This document shows positions 52,249-61,554 of a stretch of 64,000 nucleotides of DNA, in pieces. The position numbers and the translations under genes are program-made. Origin of the DNA: Nocardioides nematodiphilus (GTDB lineage Bacteria; Actinomycetota; Actinomycetes; Propionibacteriales; Nocardioidaceae); the NCBI RefSeq assembly GCF_020216525.1, contig NZ_JAIWOY010000007.1, positions 149,097 to 213,096 of the forward strand, written 5' to 3'. How positions within the stretch are numbered: position 1 is the stretch's first letter; each line of letters starts with the position of its first letter. The notes beneath the pieces were generated by a model. The model did not search any database. It was given only the letters and a program-made list of their open reading frames with translations, and had not been told where the DNA came from.

Positions 52249-54674
52249 CGCGTCGCTCCGGTGGGTGCGACAGCGTCCAGCGCGGTCAGCAGCCTCCGGG
52301 TGCGGTCGGGCGGACGTACGGCGATCCGTGCCCAGGTGTCGTCGAGACCGGGGAACGTGTCCGCGCGGCGGACCGCGATGCCGTGGCTCCGCAGCCGCTC
52401 GCGGGTGCCGGCACCGAGCCGGGCCAGCACGAAGGATGCCTGCGACCGGATGTGCTCGATGCCCCGCGCGTCGAGCCCACGGGTCAGCTCGGCACGCCAG
52501 CGGACGATGGCGTCGGTGCGGGAGCGGGCCTCGTCGGCGGCCTGCCCGCGCAGGCAGGCGACGGTCGCGGCGATCGCCGGCCCGGAGACCGACCACGGTG
52601 TCTGCTGGGCGCGGAGGCCGGCGACGACCTGGGGGTCGCCGACGACGTACCCGGCTCGGATGCCGGGGATCGACCAGTGCTTGGTCAGGCTGCGCACAAC
52701 GACCAGGCCACGGTGCCGCTCGCGCAGCAGCGACGCGGTCTCACCGGCGACGACGTCCATGAACGCCTCGTCGACCAGGACGACCCGCCCGGGTCGCAAC
52801 AGAGCGGTGATCGTCTCGCGTGGGTGCAGCACGCCGGTGGGGTTGGTCGGGTTGCCGATGACGACCAGGTCCGCCTCGTCGGGCACGGCGGCCGGCTCGA
52901 TCGCGAACCCGGCCTCGGGCCGGCAGAGCACCTCGGTCACCTTGTGCCCGGCCTGCTCGAGTGCGACCTGGGGCTCGGTGAACTGCGGATGCACCACCAC
53001 CGGCAGCTGCCAGTCGCGCGATCGGGCGATGAGGGTGAACGCCTCCGCCGCGCCTGCCGTCGGCAGGACCTCGTCGAGGCGGCGGCCGTACCGCTGGGCG
53101 ATCGCCCGGGCTGCAAGCAGCGCGTCGGGATAGCTGGCGGAGGCGTCGATCGCCTCGTGCAGGACCCGTTCGAGCCATGCCGGCCGGGGGCCGTCGAAGA
53201 CGTTGACCGCGAAGTCGAGCATCGCCTCACCGGTCTCGGTGTCGCCGTGGTGGCGCAGCGGGTCCCGGAATGCGTCGGTCGGCGCGGTCGCCTCGGGCGC
53301 GAACGGCACCCGGCGGTGTGGCGCGGCGGCGTGGACCGCATCGGCGAAGCGTTGCGCGAGCTGCGGAGCCCCGGCCCAGTGGGTGTGGAGGTACGAGGCG
53401 TGGAGGGTCGGCGTGGCGAAGCCGACCCGCTCACCGTCGATCTCCCAGGCCGGGCTGCCGTCCGTGTCCGTGGCCGCGCTGGTCTGCGTCTTGTGGAACT
53501 CGTGCCCGCTGACCTGCTCGCCCGCGCGGGTGAGCAGCGTGTCGCCGACCGATCTCGCGACCGGGTAGCGCAGCGTCAGGCTGCTCATCGCCGCCTCGAT
53601 CGGCAGGACGCCGGCCATCGGCACGCCGTCCAGCGAGCGCGCCAGGTAGAGCAGCCCGGCGCACTCGGCGACCGTCGGCACGCCGGCCGCGACCGCTGCC
53701 CGCAGGTCGGCGAGCAGTGCCCGGTTGGAGGCGAGCTCGGCGGCGTACACCTCGGGGAAGCCTCCCCCGAGGTAGATCCCCTGAACGCCGGCGGGGAGGG
53801 CGGCGTCGACGAGCGGGTCGAAGGCGACGACCTCGCAGCCGGCAGCGACGAGCAGCTCCTCGGTCTCGGCGTAGCGGAACGTGAACGCGCGACCGCCGGC
53901 GACGGCCACGACGGAACGGTGCTCGCCGGCGCGCGCCGGTGGGCGTACGTGGTCGGTCGGCTCCCAGGACGCCGACCCCAGAGCGGGCGCACGCTGCGCG
54001 AGCGCCTTGATCGCGTCCAGATCGACATGCTGGGCGACCTGTGCGCCGAGGCGCTCGATCGTGGCCGCGGACTGCTCGCGCTCGGCCGCGGGCACCAGCC
54101 CGAGGTGGCGCGATGGGGTCGCGAGGTGCGGGTCGCGCGGGATGACCCCGAGGACGGGCAGGCCGCGGATGGAGCGGCGCACCTCCTCGACGTTGCGTGC
54201 CGAGCCGGCCTGGTTGAGGATCACGCCGACGACCTCGATCGAGGGGTCGTAGGCAGCGACGCCGGCGACGATCGCTCCTGCCGAGCGCGACATCCGGCCG
54301 ATGTCGAGGACGAGCACGACGGGCGTACGGGTGAGGCGGGCGACGTGGGCCGTGGAGGAGAAGCCGTCGGTGCCGATCCGGCCGTCGTGCAGCCCCATCA
54401 CCCCCTCGATGATCGCGATGTCGGCGTCGCGGGCTCCGTGCAGCAGGAGCGGGGTGATCCGCTCCTCGCCGACCAGGTGCGGATCGAGGTTGCGACCCGG
54501 GCGCCCGGTCGCGAGCGCGTGGTAGCCGGGGTCGATGTAGTCGGGCCCGATCTTGTGGCCGCTCACAGCCAGGCCGTCGGCGCGCAGCGCTGCCATCAGC
54601 CCGGTCGCGACCGTCGTCTTGCCCTGCCCGGTGGAGGGCGCGGCGATCACCAGCCGAGGCAGCCGGGTCACCAT
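52245..54674 (-). CDS. Fused cobyrinate a,c-diamide synthase and PLP-dependent CobC-type protein
   Basis: An 809-residue fusion. Residues 1 to about 455 are CobB: P-loop 'AAPSTGQGKTTVATGLM' (8-24), 'HKIGPDYIDPGYH' near 37, and a glutaminase domain with Cys in 'VAECAGLLYLARSLDG' near 340; it amidates the a and c side chains. From about 485 ('LRHHGDTET', 'LDFAVNVFDGPRPAWL') to the end is an aminotransferase-fold enzyme of the Rv2231c/CobC type, with 'NPTNPTG' near 610 and the PLP Lys in 'RSLTKHWSIPGIRAGY' near 665; relatives make aminopropanol phosphate from threonine phosphate. No stop or ribosome site separates the halves. The ATG at 54674 overlaps cobO; GTG 54671 is possible. Confidence 0.93.
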   Translation of the reverse strand: MVTRLPRLVIAAPSTGQGKTTVATGLMAALRADGLAVSGHKIGPDYIDPGYHALATGRPGRNLDPHLVGEERITPLLLHGARDADIAIIEGVMGLHDGRIGTDGFSSTAHVARLTRTPVVLVLDIGRMSRSAGAIVAGVAAYDPSIEVVGVILNQAGSARNVEEVRRSIRGLPVLGVIPRDPHLATPSRHLGLVPAAEREQSAATIERLGAQVAQHVDLDAIKALAQRAPALGSASWEPTDHVRPPARAGEHRSVVAVAGGRAFTFRYAETEELLVAAGCEVVAFDPLVDAALPAGVQGIYLGGGFPEVYAAELASNRALLADLRAAVAAGVPTVAECAGLLYLARSLDGVPMAGVLPIEAAMSSLTLRYPVARSVGDTLLTRAGEQVSGHEFHKTQTSAATDTDGSPAWEIDGERVGFATPTLHASYLHTHWAGAPQLAQRFADAVHAAAPHRRVPFAPEATAPTDAFRDPLRHHGDTETGEAMLDFAVNVFDGPRPAWLERVLHEAIDASASYPDALLAARAIAQRYGRRLDEVLPTAGAAEAFTLIARSRDWQLPVVVHPQFTEPQVALEQAGHKVTEVLCRPEAGFAIEPAAVPDEADLVVIGNPTNPTGVLHPRETITALLRPGRVVLVDEAFMDVVAGETASLLRERHRGLVVVRSLTKHWSIPGIRAGYVVGDPQVVAGLRAQQTPWSVSGPAIAATVACLRGQAADEARSRTDAIVRWRAELTRGLDARGIEHIRSQASFVLARLGAGTRERLRSHGIAVRRADTFPGLDDTWARIAVRPPDRTRRLLTALDAVAPTGATR

Positions 54675-55282
54675 TCGATGCCTCGCTGACCCTTCTGGCC
54701 GGCGTCCATCGGGTGTTTGATCTTGGTCATCTCGGTGACCAGGTCGGCGACCTCGATGATCTCGGGCGCGACGTTGCGCCCGGTGATGACGACGTGCTGA
54801 TGCCCGGGGCGGTGCGCGAGGAAGTCGGCGACCTCGGCCGCGTCGATCCAGCCCCACTTCACCGGATAGGCGAACTCGTCGAGGATGTAGAGGTCGTGCT
54901 CCTCGGCCAGCATCCGCCGCTTGATCTCGGCCCAGCCGTCGCGCGCGACTTGGGCGTGGTCCTCGTCGTCACCCTTCTTGCGGGACCACGACCAGCCGTC
55001 ACCCATCTTGTTCCACTGCACCGGGCCGCCCTGGCCGGTCTCCTCGTGGATCCGGTTGAGGGCGACGTACGCGCTCTCCTCGCCGACCTTCCACTTGGCG
55101 GACTTCACGAACTGGAAGACCGCGACGTTCCAGCCCTGGTTCCAGCCGCGCAGCCCGAGCCCGAAGGCCGCCGTCGACTTCCCCTTGTTCTCGCCGGTGT
55201 GGACGATCAGCAACGGCCGGTTGCGCCGCTGTCGGGTGGTGAGGCCGTCGTCGGGGACGGTGGCCGGGACTCCCTGCGGCAT
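54668..55282 (-). CDS. cobO: Cob(I)yrinic acid a,c-diamide adenosyltransferase
   Basis: A 204-residue CobA/CobO-type adenosyltransferase that makes the Co-C bond of the coenzyme from ATP. The P-loop is 'VHTGENKGKSTAAFGLGLR' near residue 27, and 'FVKSAKWKVGEE', 'YILDEFAYPVKWGW' and 'VVITGRNVAPEIIEVADLVTEM' in pieces follow in family order. The length is normal. It starts three bases after the end of the chelatase gene and overlaps the CobB::CobC gene, in the second riboswitch-controlled operon. Confidence 0.96.
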   Translation of the reverse strand: MPQGVPATVPDDGLTTRQRRNRPLLIVHTGENKGKSTAAFGLGLRGWNQGWNVAVFQFVKSAKWKVGEESAYVALNRIHEETGQGGPVQWNKMGDGWSWSRKKGDDEDHAQVARDGWAEIKRRMLAEEHDLYILDEFAYPVKWGWIDAAEVADFLAHRPGHQHVVITGRNVAPEIIEVADLVTEMTKIKHPMDAGQKGQRGIEW

Positions 55283-55284
55283 GC

Positions 55285-57213
55285 TCAGGCCACCTTCCGC
55301 GTCCGAGCGGCGCTCGTCAGGGCCTCGGCGCTGACGTCGCTGATCGGCAGGTGCTCGGCCTCGAGGAGGGCGGCGAGCTGGGCGGCCAGGCCCATCCGCA
55401 TCGGCCCGGACTCCGAGTCGACGACCACGGTGGTGACGCCGAGGCCGGCGACGTACTGCGCCGCCTGTCGGCTGCGCGCGACCGCACCGCTGCCGGCGGT
55501 GGCGCGCCCGTCGGTGACCACGATGAGCAGCGGTCGCAGGCGCGGGTCGCGCAGGTGCTCACGCTGCAGGACGCGGGCCGCCTCGAGCAGGCCCTCGGCC
55601 AGCGGCGTACGACCACCTGCGGGCAGCTCGTCCAGGCGCGCGGCGGCGATCTCGACCGAGTGCGTCGGCGGGAGCGTGAGGGCGGCGCCGTCGCCGCGGA
55701 ACGTGACCAGCCCGACCTTGTCCCGGCGGCGGTAGGCGTCCATCAACAGGGACAGGACGGCGGCCTTGACCTGCGACATCCGCTTGCGTGCAGCAATCGA
55801 GCCGGACGCGTCCACGCAGAACAGCACGAGGTTGGCCTCGCGGCCCTCCTTGACCGCGACGCGGAGGTCCTCGACCTGGAGGGTGCGGCGTCCGTGCTGG
55901 GCCGCGGCCTTGAGGGTCTCGACCAGATGCAGGCTCCCGGTGGTGGCGGGGCGGGCGCCGACCCGACGTCCGGTGCTGCCGATCGCGCGGCTGCGCCCCC
56001 CGGCCTGCCCGCTGCCGAGGCCGTCGACCTTCAGGAGCCGGGGGCGGTACGGCGTAGCGGACGAGGCGACTGTGGACGGGGCGTCGTTGGCCGGGGCCTC
56101 GTTGGCCGAGTGAGGCGCGCTATCGCCTGTATCGAGGCCCTCGTCCGCGCCCTGGCCAGGTGGTTGCTGGGGCGTCTCCCCCGGCCCGCTCGCCGGCCCA
56201 TCCGGTGAGCCATCCGGCGGGCCGTCCGTCGGGGCGTCTGTCGGCCCGTCCATCGGCGGTCCCGGATCCGGCTCGGGCTCCGGCGGCAGCTCGTCGTCGC
56301 CGAGGATCCGGTCGAGCAGCTCCTCGTCGATGCCGGGCGCGTCGAACGGGTTGCGGCGTCGCCGGTGCGGCAGCGCGAGCAGCGCAGCGCGCCGGATGTC
56401 GGCCTTCGTCACCGACGCCCGACCGGCCCAGGCGGCGTGCGCGACGGCGGTGCGGGCGGTGACGATGTCGGCACGCAGGCCGTCGACCTCGAAGGCCGCG
56501 CAGACCTCGGCGATTGTGAGCAGCGCGGCCTCGCCGAGCAGCACGTCGCCCATCTGCGCCCGGGCCTCGAGGATCCGCTCGCGCAGCTCCTTGTCGGCGG
56601 CCGCATAGCGGTCAATGAAGCTCGCCGGCTCGGCGTCGAAGGCGATCCGGCGACGGACCACCTCCATCCGTGACGCCGGGTCGCGCGGCGCGGCGACCTC
56701 GACGGTCAGCCCGAACCGGTCGAGCAGCTGCGGGCGCAGCTCGCCCTCCTCGGGGTTCATCGTGCCGATCAGGACGAAGCGCGCGTCGTGCTCGACCGAG
56801 ATGCCGTCCCGCTCGACGGTGACCCGACCCGAGGTAGCGGCGTCGAGCAGCAGGTCGACCAGGTGGTCGTGCAGCAGGTTGACCTCGTCGACGTAGAGCA
56901 ACCCACCGTGCGCGCGGGCCAGCAATCCCTGCTCGACCTCCACGGTGCCGTGCGCCAGCGCCGACTCGAGCTTGATCGAGCCGATCACCCGATCCTCGGT
57001 GGCACCGATGGGCAGCTCGACGAGCGGCGGCAGCAGCGCGCCCAGCGCTCGTACGGTGGTGGTCTTGGCCGTGCCCTTCTCACCGCGGACGAGGACGCCG
57101 CCGATCTCCGGGGCGATCGCGGTGAGCACGAGCGCGAGGCCCATGTCATCGAGTCCGTCCGGCGCGTCGAGATCGCAGCCGAGGACGGCAGAAAAGGGGA
57201 AATGCAGTGGCAT
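55285..57213 (-). CDS. ChlI/ChlD-type cobaltochelatase subunit
   Basis: A 642-residue protein joining the two helper functions of a three-subunit chelatase. The AAA+ part (1-310) has Walker A '[14 protein letters not shown]' near 43 and Walker B '[12 protein letters not shown]' near 103. A Pro/Gly/Asp-rich linker (about 325-385) follows, then a VWA domain with the metal site '[15 protein letters not shown]' near 470. It resembles magnesium-chelatase I plus D rather than CobS/CobT and is the likely partner of CobN for cobalt insertion. It is the first gene after the second cobalamin riboswitch. Confidence 0.92.
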   Translation of the reverse strand: MPLHFPFSAVLGCDLDAPDGLDDMGLALVLTAIAPEIGGVLVRGEKGTAKTTTVRALGALLPPLVELPIGATEDRVIGSIKLESALAHGTVEVEQGLLARAHGGLLYVDEVNLLHDHLVDLLLDAATSGRVTVERDGISVEHDARFVLIGTMNPEEGELRPQLLDRFGLTVEVAAPRDPASRMEVVRRRIAFDAEPASFIDRYAAADKELRERILEARAQMGDVLLGEAALLTIAEVCAAFEVDGLRADIVTARTAVAHAAWAGRASVTKADIRRAALLALPHRRRRNPFDAPGIDEELLDRILGDDELPPEPEPDPGPPMDGPTDAPTDGPPDGSPDGPASGPGETPQQPPGQGADEGLDTGDSAPHSANEAPANDAPSTVASSATPYRPRLLKVDGLGSGQAGGRSRAIGSTGRRVGARPATTGSLHLVETLKAAAQHGRRTLQVEDLRVAVKEGREANLVLFCVDASGSIAARKRMSQVKAAVLSLLMDAYRRRDKVGLVTFRGDGAALTLPPTHSVEIAAARLDELPAGGRTPLAEGLLEAARVLQREHLRDPRLRPLLIVVTDGRATAGSGAVARSRQAAQYVAGLGVTTVVVDSESGPMRMGLAAQLAALLEAEHLPISDVSAEALTSAARTRKVA

Positions 57214-57264
57214 AGGTGAGGCTCCCGCTCGATTCGACCAGCCGACCTGATGTCGGATGGTTCA

Positions 57265-57375
57265 GGCGGGAGGCCGGTCTTCGGACTTACTCGGTCTCTG
57301 ACGGATCAGAGCCGGGCTTACCGCAGCGGGCCTGTGCCGGAGTCTCACCGGCTTCCCAGATTCTCCCCTCCCGCC
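57265..57375 (-). promoter_or_regulatory. Cobalamin riboswitch upstream of the chelatase operon
   Basis: On the minus strand GGCGGGAGG (57375-57367) pairs perfectly with CCTCCCGCC (57273-57265) as P1. Inside are GGGAAGCCGGTGAGACTCCGG, CCCGCTGCGGTAA and the B12 box AGTCCGAAGACCGGCC. It controls the chelatase-cobO-cobB::cobC-cobD-permease operon, 51 bases before its start. It is the more canonical of the two cobalamin riboswitches here. Confidence 0.96.
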
Positions 57376-57449
57376 TTCACCACCGTTTCCGATGGCTGAG
57401 CCGTTGGGGCACCTCTCGCCTTGCGCCAGTCACGATAGCGTCTGGCCGC

Positions 57450-58658
57450 GTGATCATCGTGGTGGGTATCGGCGCTGACGGTTGGGACGGGCTCCCGGAT
57501 CGGATGCGCGAGGTCGTCGAGACAGCGCCGATCGTCGTGGGCGCGCAACGCCAGCTCGACCTGTTGCCGGAGGTCGCGGGACAGCGCCGCGAGCTGTGGC
57601 CCACGCCCCTGCGCGAGGCGCTGCCCGCGTTCCTGAGCTCGCTGGGCGTTCGGCAACAGGTCGTCGCGCTGGCCTCCGGCGATCCGTACGTCTCAGGCAT
57701 CGGCACGACGCTCACCGAGCTGCTCGGCCGCGAGAACGTCCAGGTCATCCCGGGCGTGTCGTCGGTGGCGCTGGCGCGCGCCGAGATGGGGTGGTCGTCG
57801 GAGTCGTGCGCCGTCGTCTCGCTCGTCGGGCGCCCGGTCGACCTGCTGCGCCGCGAGCTCGCCCCTGGCCGGCGGATCATCGCGCTGTCCTCGGATGAGG
57901 AGACCCCGCGACAGATCGCGGCGATCCTGGACGAGAGCGGGTACGGCGACAGCGCCCTCACCGTGCACGGCGACCTCGGCGGGCCGGAGCACACCACGAA
58001 GCACTTCGACCAGGCGGCGCGAGTGGTCAACACCGTGCTGCGCCACGAGTTCCCGAGGCTGAACATCGTCACCATCTCGTGTGTCGGTCCGGCGCTCGGC
58101 GGCTGGGTCGCGGGCCTGCCCGACGACTGCTTCGAGCACGACGGCCAGCTGACCAAGCGCGACCTGCGCGCCTCCGCCCTCGCCCGGTTGGCGCCCGTGC
58201 CCGGCGAGCGCCTCTGGGACGTAGGCGCCGGCGCCGGCTCGGTCGGCATCGAGTGGTTGCGCTCCCACCCCACGTGCACGGCCGTCGCCATCGAGTCGTC
58301 GCCGGAGCGCGCCCAGCGCATCGGGCGCAACGCCGCACGTCTCGGCGTGCCGGGTCTGATGGTGGTCGAGGGCCGCGCACCCGCCGCGCTGTCCGAGCTG
58401 CCGGCGCCGGACGCGATCTTCATCGGCGGCGGCGCCACCCGCGACGGCGTCATCGATGCGTGCCTGTCCGCCTTGGGCCCCGGTGGCCGACTGGTCGTCC
58501 ATGGCGTGACCCTGGAGACCGAGCAGCTGCTCGCGCGGCTGTACCAGGAGCACGGCGGCGAGCTCACCCGCATCTCCGTCGAGACCACGGCACCCGTCGG
58601 CACCTTCACCGGCTGGACGCCCGCCCGTGCCGTCACCCAGTGGGCGCTGCGCCGCTGA
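57450..58658 (+). CDS. cobL: Precorrin-6Y C5,15-methyltransferase (decarboxylating)
   Basis: A 402-residue bifunctional enzyme. The N-terminal half is a class III methyltransferase (CbiE-like: 'VVGIGADGWDGLPD', 'VVALASGDPYVSGIG' near 70, 'VQVIPGVSSVALARAEMGW' near 93). The C-terminal half is CbiT-like with a class I SAM motif ('LWDVGAGAGSVGIEWLR' near 253) and 'IFIGGGATRDGVID' near 325. It methylates C5 and C15 and decarboxylates the C12 acetate. The GTG follows TAGCGT at eight bases. The gene is divergent from the second riboswitch and not under it. Confidence 0.95.
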   Translation: MIIVVGIGADGWDGLPDRMREVVETAPIVVGAQRQLDLLPEVAGQRRELWPTPLREALPAFLSSLGVRQQVVALASGDPYVSGIGTTLTELLGRENVQVIPGVSSVALARAEMGWSSESCAVVSLVGRPVDLLRRELAPGRRIIALSSDEETPRQIAAILDESGYGDSALTVHGDLGGPEHTTKHFDQAARVVNTVLRHEFPRLNIVTISCVGPALGGWVAGLPDDCFEHDGQLTKRDLRASALARLAPVPGERLWDVGAGAGSVGIEWLRSHPTCTAVAIESSPERAQRIGRNAARLGVPGLMVVEGRAPAALSELPAPDAIFIGGGATRDGVIDACLSALGPGGRLVVHGVTLETEQLLARLYQEHGGELTRISVETTAPVGTFTGWTPARAVTQWALRR

Positions 58659-58755
58659 GCGCTGACCTCACACGTGTCCCCGAGTCTTGTCGCCGAACGT
58701 GCTCAGGATTCGGGTAATCGCCGCGCCGACGCCCCTCGGTTGAGATACTCGTCAC

Positions 58756-61398
58756 ATGAGTGTGGACCGGGCTTCCTGGGGCCCCGGGCCTACGATCGCG
58801 GTGCTGTCGCCGGTCACGGGCGGTTTCTACTTCGGCCGGGTGCTCAGCGGCATCACCCGCGAGGTCGCGGCGGCCGGCGGCCAGGTCGTGCTGCTGCAGA
58901 CGCTCGACGCAGGCAGAAGCGGCGACGAGGCGTTGGGCGCTCCGGCGTTCGCGACGCCGTCGGCCATGGACCACGTCGACGGCGTCATCGCTCTGGCCGC
59001 CTCCGTACGCCGCCCCTTCCTCGAGACGCTTCGCTCCGCGGGCAAGGCGGTCGTGCTCGGCGGCTACCAGATCGAGGGCTTCGACTGCCGTTCGGCCATG
59101 TCCGACAACGCCGGCGGGATCCGCGCCGCGGTGGAGCACCTGGTCGGCGTCCATGGCCACTCGAGGATCGGTTTCGTCGGCAGCCTCGAGCAGACCGACA
59201 TGGTCGAGCGGTTCGCCGCGTACCAGGAGGCTCTCCGTGCTCACGGGATCGATCCGGACCCCGATCACGTCTTCGCGGCCGGCAACAACGGCGAGTCCGG
59301 AGGCGCTGCCGCGGCACGCCTGCTGGTCGAGGCGGGCGTGCCGGTCACGGCCGTCGTCGTCGCCACTGACCGCAACGCGCTGGGCTTCCTCGAGGAGCTG
59401 CGCGACTCCCCCGACCCGGCGGTGCGGTCGCTCGCGGTCGTCGGGTTCGACGACATCGAGCCCGCCTCGACGACGCATCCCGTCCTCACCACGGTGAACC
59501 AGGGGTCCGACGGCGTCGGCGCGCTCGCGGCACGCCTGATCCTCGCCGAGGTGCGGGGCGAGCCGATGCCGGCAGGCCGGCAGGTCGCGCCGGCCCACTT
59601 GGTGGTACGCACCTCGTGCGGCTGTCGCACCGCGGAGAGTGGGCCACAGGACGTCACCGGAAGCAGCGCCGCGCGGCTCGTCGCGCGTCTGCACGAGGCC
59701 CTCTGGCCCGGCCAGTCCCCAGCGGAGCGCGCCGCCGGGTCCACGCTCGAGCTGGAGCGGGGTGCACTCGCCTTCAAGCGGGCGCTGGACGCCGCCCTGT
59801 CGGGTGCGGAGGACACGGTGACCACGGCGCTCGATGAGGCGGTGGCCCGGCTGCAGGCCGTGAGCCCGACGCCGGAGGCGTTGCAGCGCATCGTCCTTGC
59901 GCTGGGCGAGCGCCTCGAGGAGCTGCAGGATCCGACAGGAGCGGCGCTCGACGCGACCGGGCGGGCCCGAGCCGAGCGGATGGTCCTGCGCGCGACCTCG
60001 GCGCTCTGGCTCGCCCACACGGGCGTACGCATGGAGGAGAGCGCCCGGCTCGAGCACACGATCCTCGAGCAGTACGCCGTGGGGATGAGCCTCCTGGACC
60101 GTCGCGGGGTCGACCCGAGGTCACTGGCCTGGATGGCCGCGACGCCCGTACGCGTCGGCTGCCTCGCCCTGTGGGACGGTGCGCCGGGCAGCAGCCCGCT
60201 GCGCATCGCCGGCGTCTACGACCCGGCCGGCTCCTTGTCCGGGTCAACGGTCGCTGTCGGCACCGCCGTCGCGGTGAGCGACTTCCCGAGCCGCGAGATG
60301 CTCGGCCTGCCCGATGCCCCCGCCGGCGAGGTGGCGTTCGTGATCCCGGTCCGTACCGCAGACACGGACTGGGGCGTCCTCGCGGTGATCGGCTGGATCG
60401 ACTCGAAGTCGATCGATGCGAGGGGCTCGTACAACCACTGGGCTGCGCTGCTCGCCGTGGCTTTCGAGCAGGAGCGGCTGGTGGAGCAGGTCCGGGCGAG
60501 CGAGGAGCGCTACACCGTGGCGGCCCGCGCCACCGACGACGGGCTCTGGGAGTGGGACCTGCAGAAGGACACGTCGTACTACTCGGCCCGGTGCCGCCAG
60601 ATGCTCGGGTGTGGTCCTGACGAGGAGGGGGTCGACCTGCTCTTCGACGCCGTTCACCCGGACGATCGCGACCTGGCGCGCACCGCCCTGTCTCCGGACC
60701 GAGCGGGTGACACCCCCGTCGAGGTCGAGCTCCGGATGCGGTCGTCGAGTGGCCGCTACCGCTGGATCAACTGCCGTGCGATCACCGTACGCACCGCTGG
60801 TCAGGCAGCGCATCGGATCGTCGGCTCGCTCTCGGACATCGAGGACCGGAAGGTGCTGGAGGAGCAGCTGCGCCGCAACGCGCTGCACGACGCGCTGACG
60901 GGCCTGCCGAACAGAGCGCTCCTCGCCGAACGGCTCGCGGCAGCGCTCGACGCGACGCCGCGGCAGCTGAGCGCCCCGAGCGACGACGGCGTGACGGTGC
61001 TGTTCCTCGACCTCGACGGCTTCAAGGAGATCAACGACTCCCGCGGGCACGACGCAGGCGACACCGTCCTCGTCGCGGTCGCGGATCGACTGCGCGGCGC
61101 CATCCGCCCGCACGACACCGCCGCCCGCCTCGGCGGGGACGAGTACGTCGTCCTGCTGCAGACCGGCTCCCTCCCGACGGTCCTCGGCATCGTGGAGCGG
61201 ATCCAGCAGGCGATCGCCCAGCCGGTGTTGCTCCCGGGCGGACCGGTCGGCGTCACCGCGACCGTCGGCATCGCCATCGCGCTCCCCGGCCGCGCCAGCG
61301 GCGCCGCGCTCCTCCGGGACGCGGACAACGCGATGTACCGAGCGAAGGCCGCCCGCCGCGGGTCCTGGGCATTGCACCAGGAGAGCCACGCAGGCTGA
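58756..61398 (+). CDS. Periplasmic-binding-protein-like / PAS / GGDEF regulator
   Basis: An 880-residue soluble protein with no signal peptide or membrane helix. Residues about 13-295 match the LacI/GalR sugar-binding core ('PTIAVLSPVTGGFYFGRVLSGI', 'RIGFVGSLEQTDMVERFAAYQEAL', 'VVGFDDIEPASTTHPVLTTV' in pieces) without the DNA-binding head. A helical, GAF-like middle (about 300-570) follows, then a PAS domain (about 580-695; 'WEWDLQKDTSYYSARCRQML', 'HPDDRDLART') and GGDEF (about 705-875; 'HDALTGLPNRALLAERL', active site 'RLGGDEYVVL' near 794). It should make c-di-GMP in response to a cytosolic ligand. It is a single gene. Confidence 0.9.
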   Translation: MSVDRASWGPGPTIAVLSPVTGGFYFGRVLSGITREVAAAGGQVVLLQTLDAGRSGDEALGAPAFATPSAMDHVDGVIALAASVRRPFLETLRSAGKAVVLGGYQIEGFDCRSAMSDNAGGIRAAVEHLVGVHGHSRIGFVGSLEQTDMVERFAAYQEALRAHGIDPDPDHVFAAGNNGESGGAAAARLLVEAGVPVTAVVVATDRNALGFLEELRDSPDPAVRSLAVVGFDDIEPASTTHPVLTTVNQGSDGVGALAARLILAEVRGEPMPAGRQVAPAHLVVRTSCGCRTAESGPQDVTGSSAARLVARLHEALWPGQSPAERAAGSTLELERGALAFKRALDAALSGAEDTVTTALDEAVARLQAVSPTPEALQRIVLALGERLEELQDPTGAALDATGRARAERMVLRATSALWLAHTGVRMEESARLEHTILEQYAVGMSLLDRRGVDPRSLAWMAATPVRVGCLALWDGAPGSSPLRIAGVYDPAGSLSGSTVAVGTAVAVSDFPSREMLGLPDAPAGEVAFVIPVRTADTDWGVLAVIGWIDSKSIDARGSYNHWAALLAVAFEQERLVEQVRASEERYTVAARATDDGLWEWDLQKDTSYYSARCRQMLGCGPDEEGVDLLFDAVHPDDRDLARTALSPDRAGDTPVEVELRMRSSSGRYRWINCRAITVRTAGQAAHRIVGSLSDIEDRKVLEEQLRRNALHDALTGLPNRALLAERLAAALDATPRQLSAPSDDGVTVLFLDLDGFKEINDSRGHDAGDTVLVAVADRLRGAIRPHDTAARLGGDEYVVLLQTGSLPTVLGIVERIQQAIAQPVLLPGGPVGVTATVGIAIALPGRASGAALLRDADNAMYRAKAARRGSWALHQESHAG

Positions 61399-61459
61399 GC
61401 AACCGTCGGTGGGCGCGACACCGGGCGACTGCGCACATCGCGGACCCGCCCCGGTACGC

Positions 61460-61482
61460 GTGCGTCGCTTCGCCGCGATCGG
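61460..61482 (+). repeat. Intergenic repeat, copy 1 (diverged)
   Basis: GTGCGTCGCTTCGCCGCGA and flanks resemble copies 2 and 3 at about 19 of 23 positions. It lies in the 156-base gap before the HEAT-like gene. Confidence 0.3.
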
Positions 61483-61554
61483 CGCCCCGGCGGGCATCCC
61501 GTCTCCGGCTATCAGATGCATGTACGGCTCACGCGACTAAGGCATGCTGCGTAC

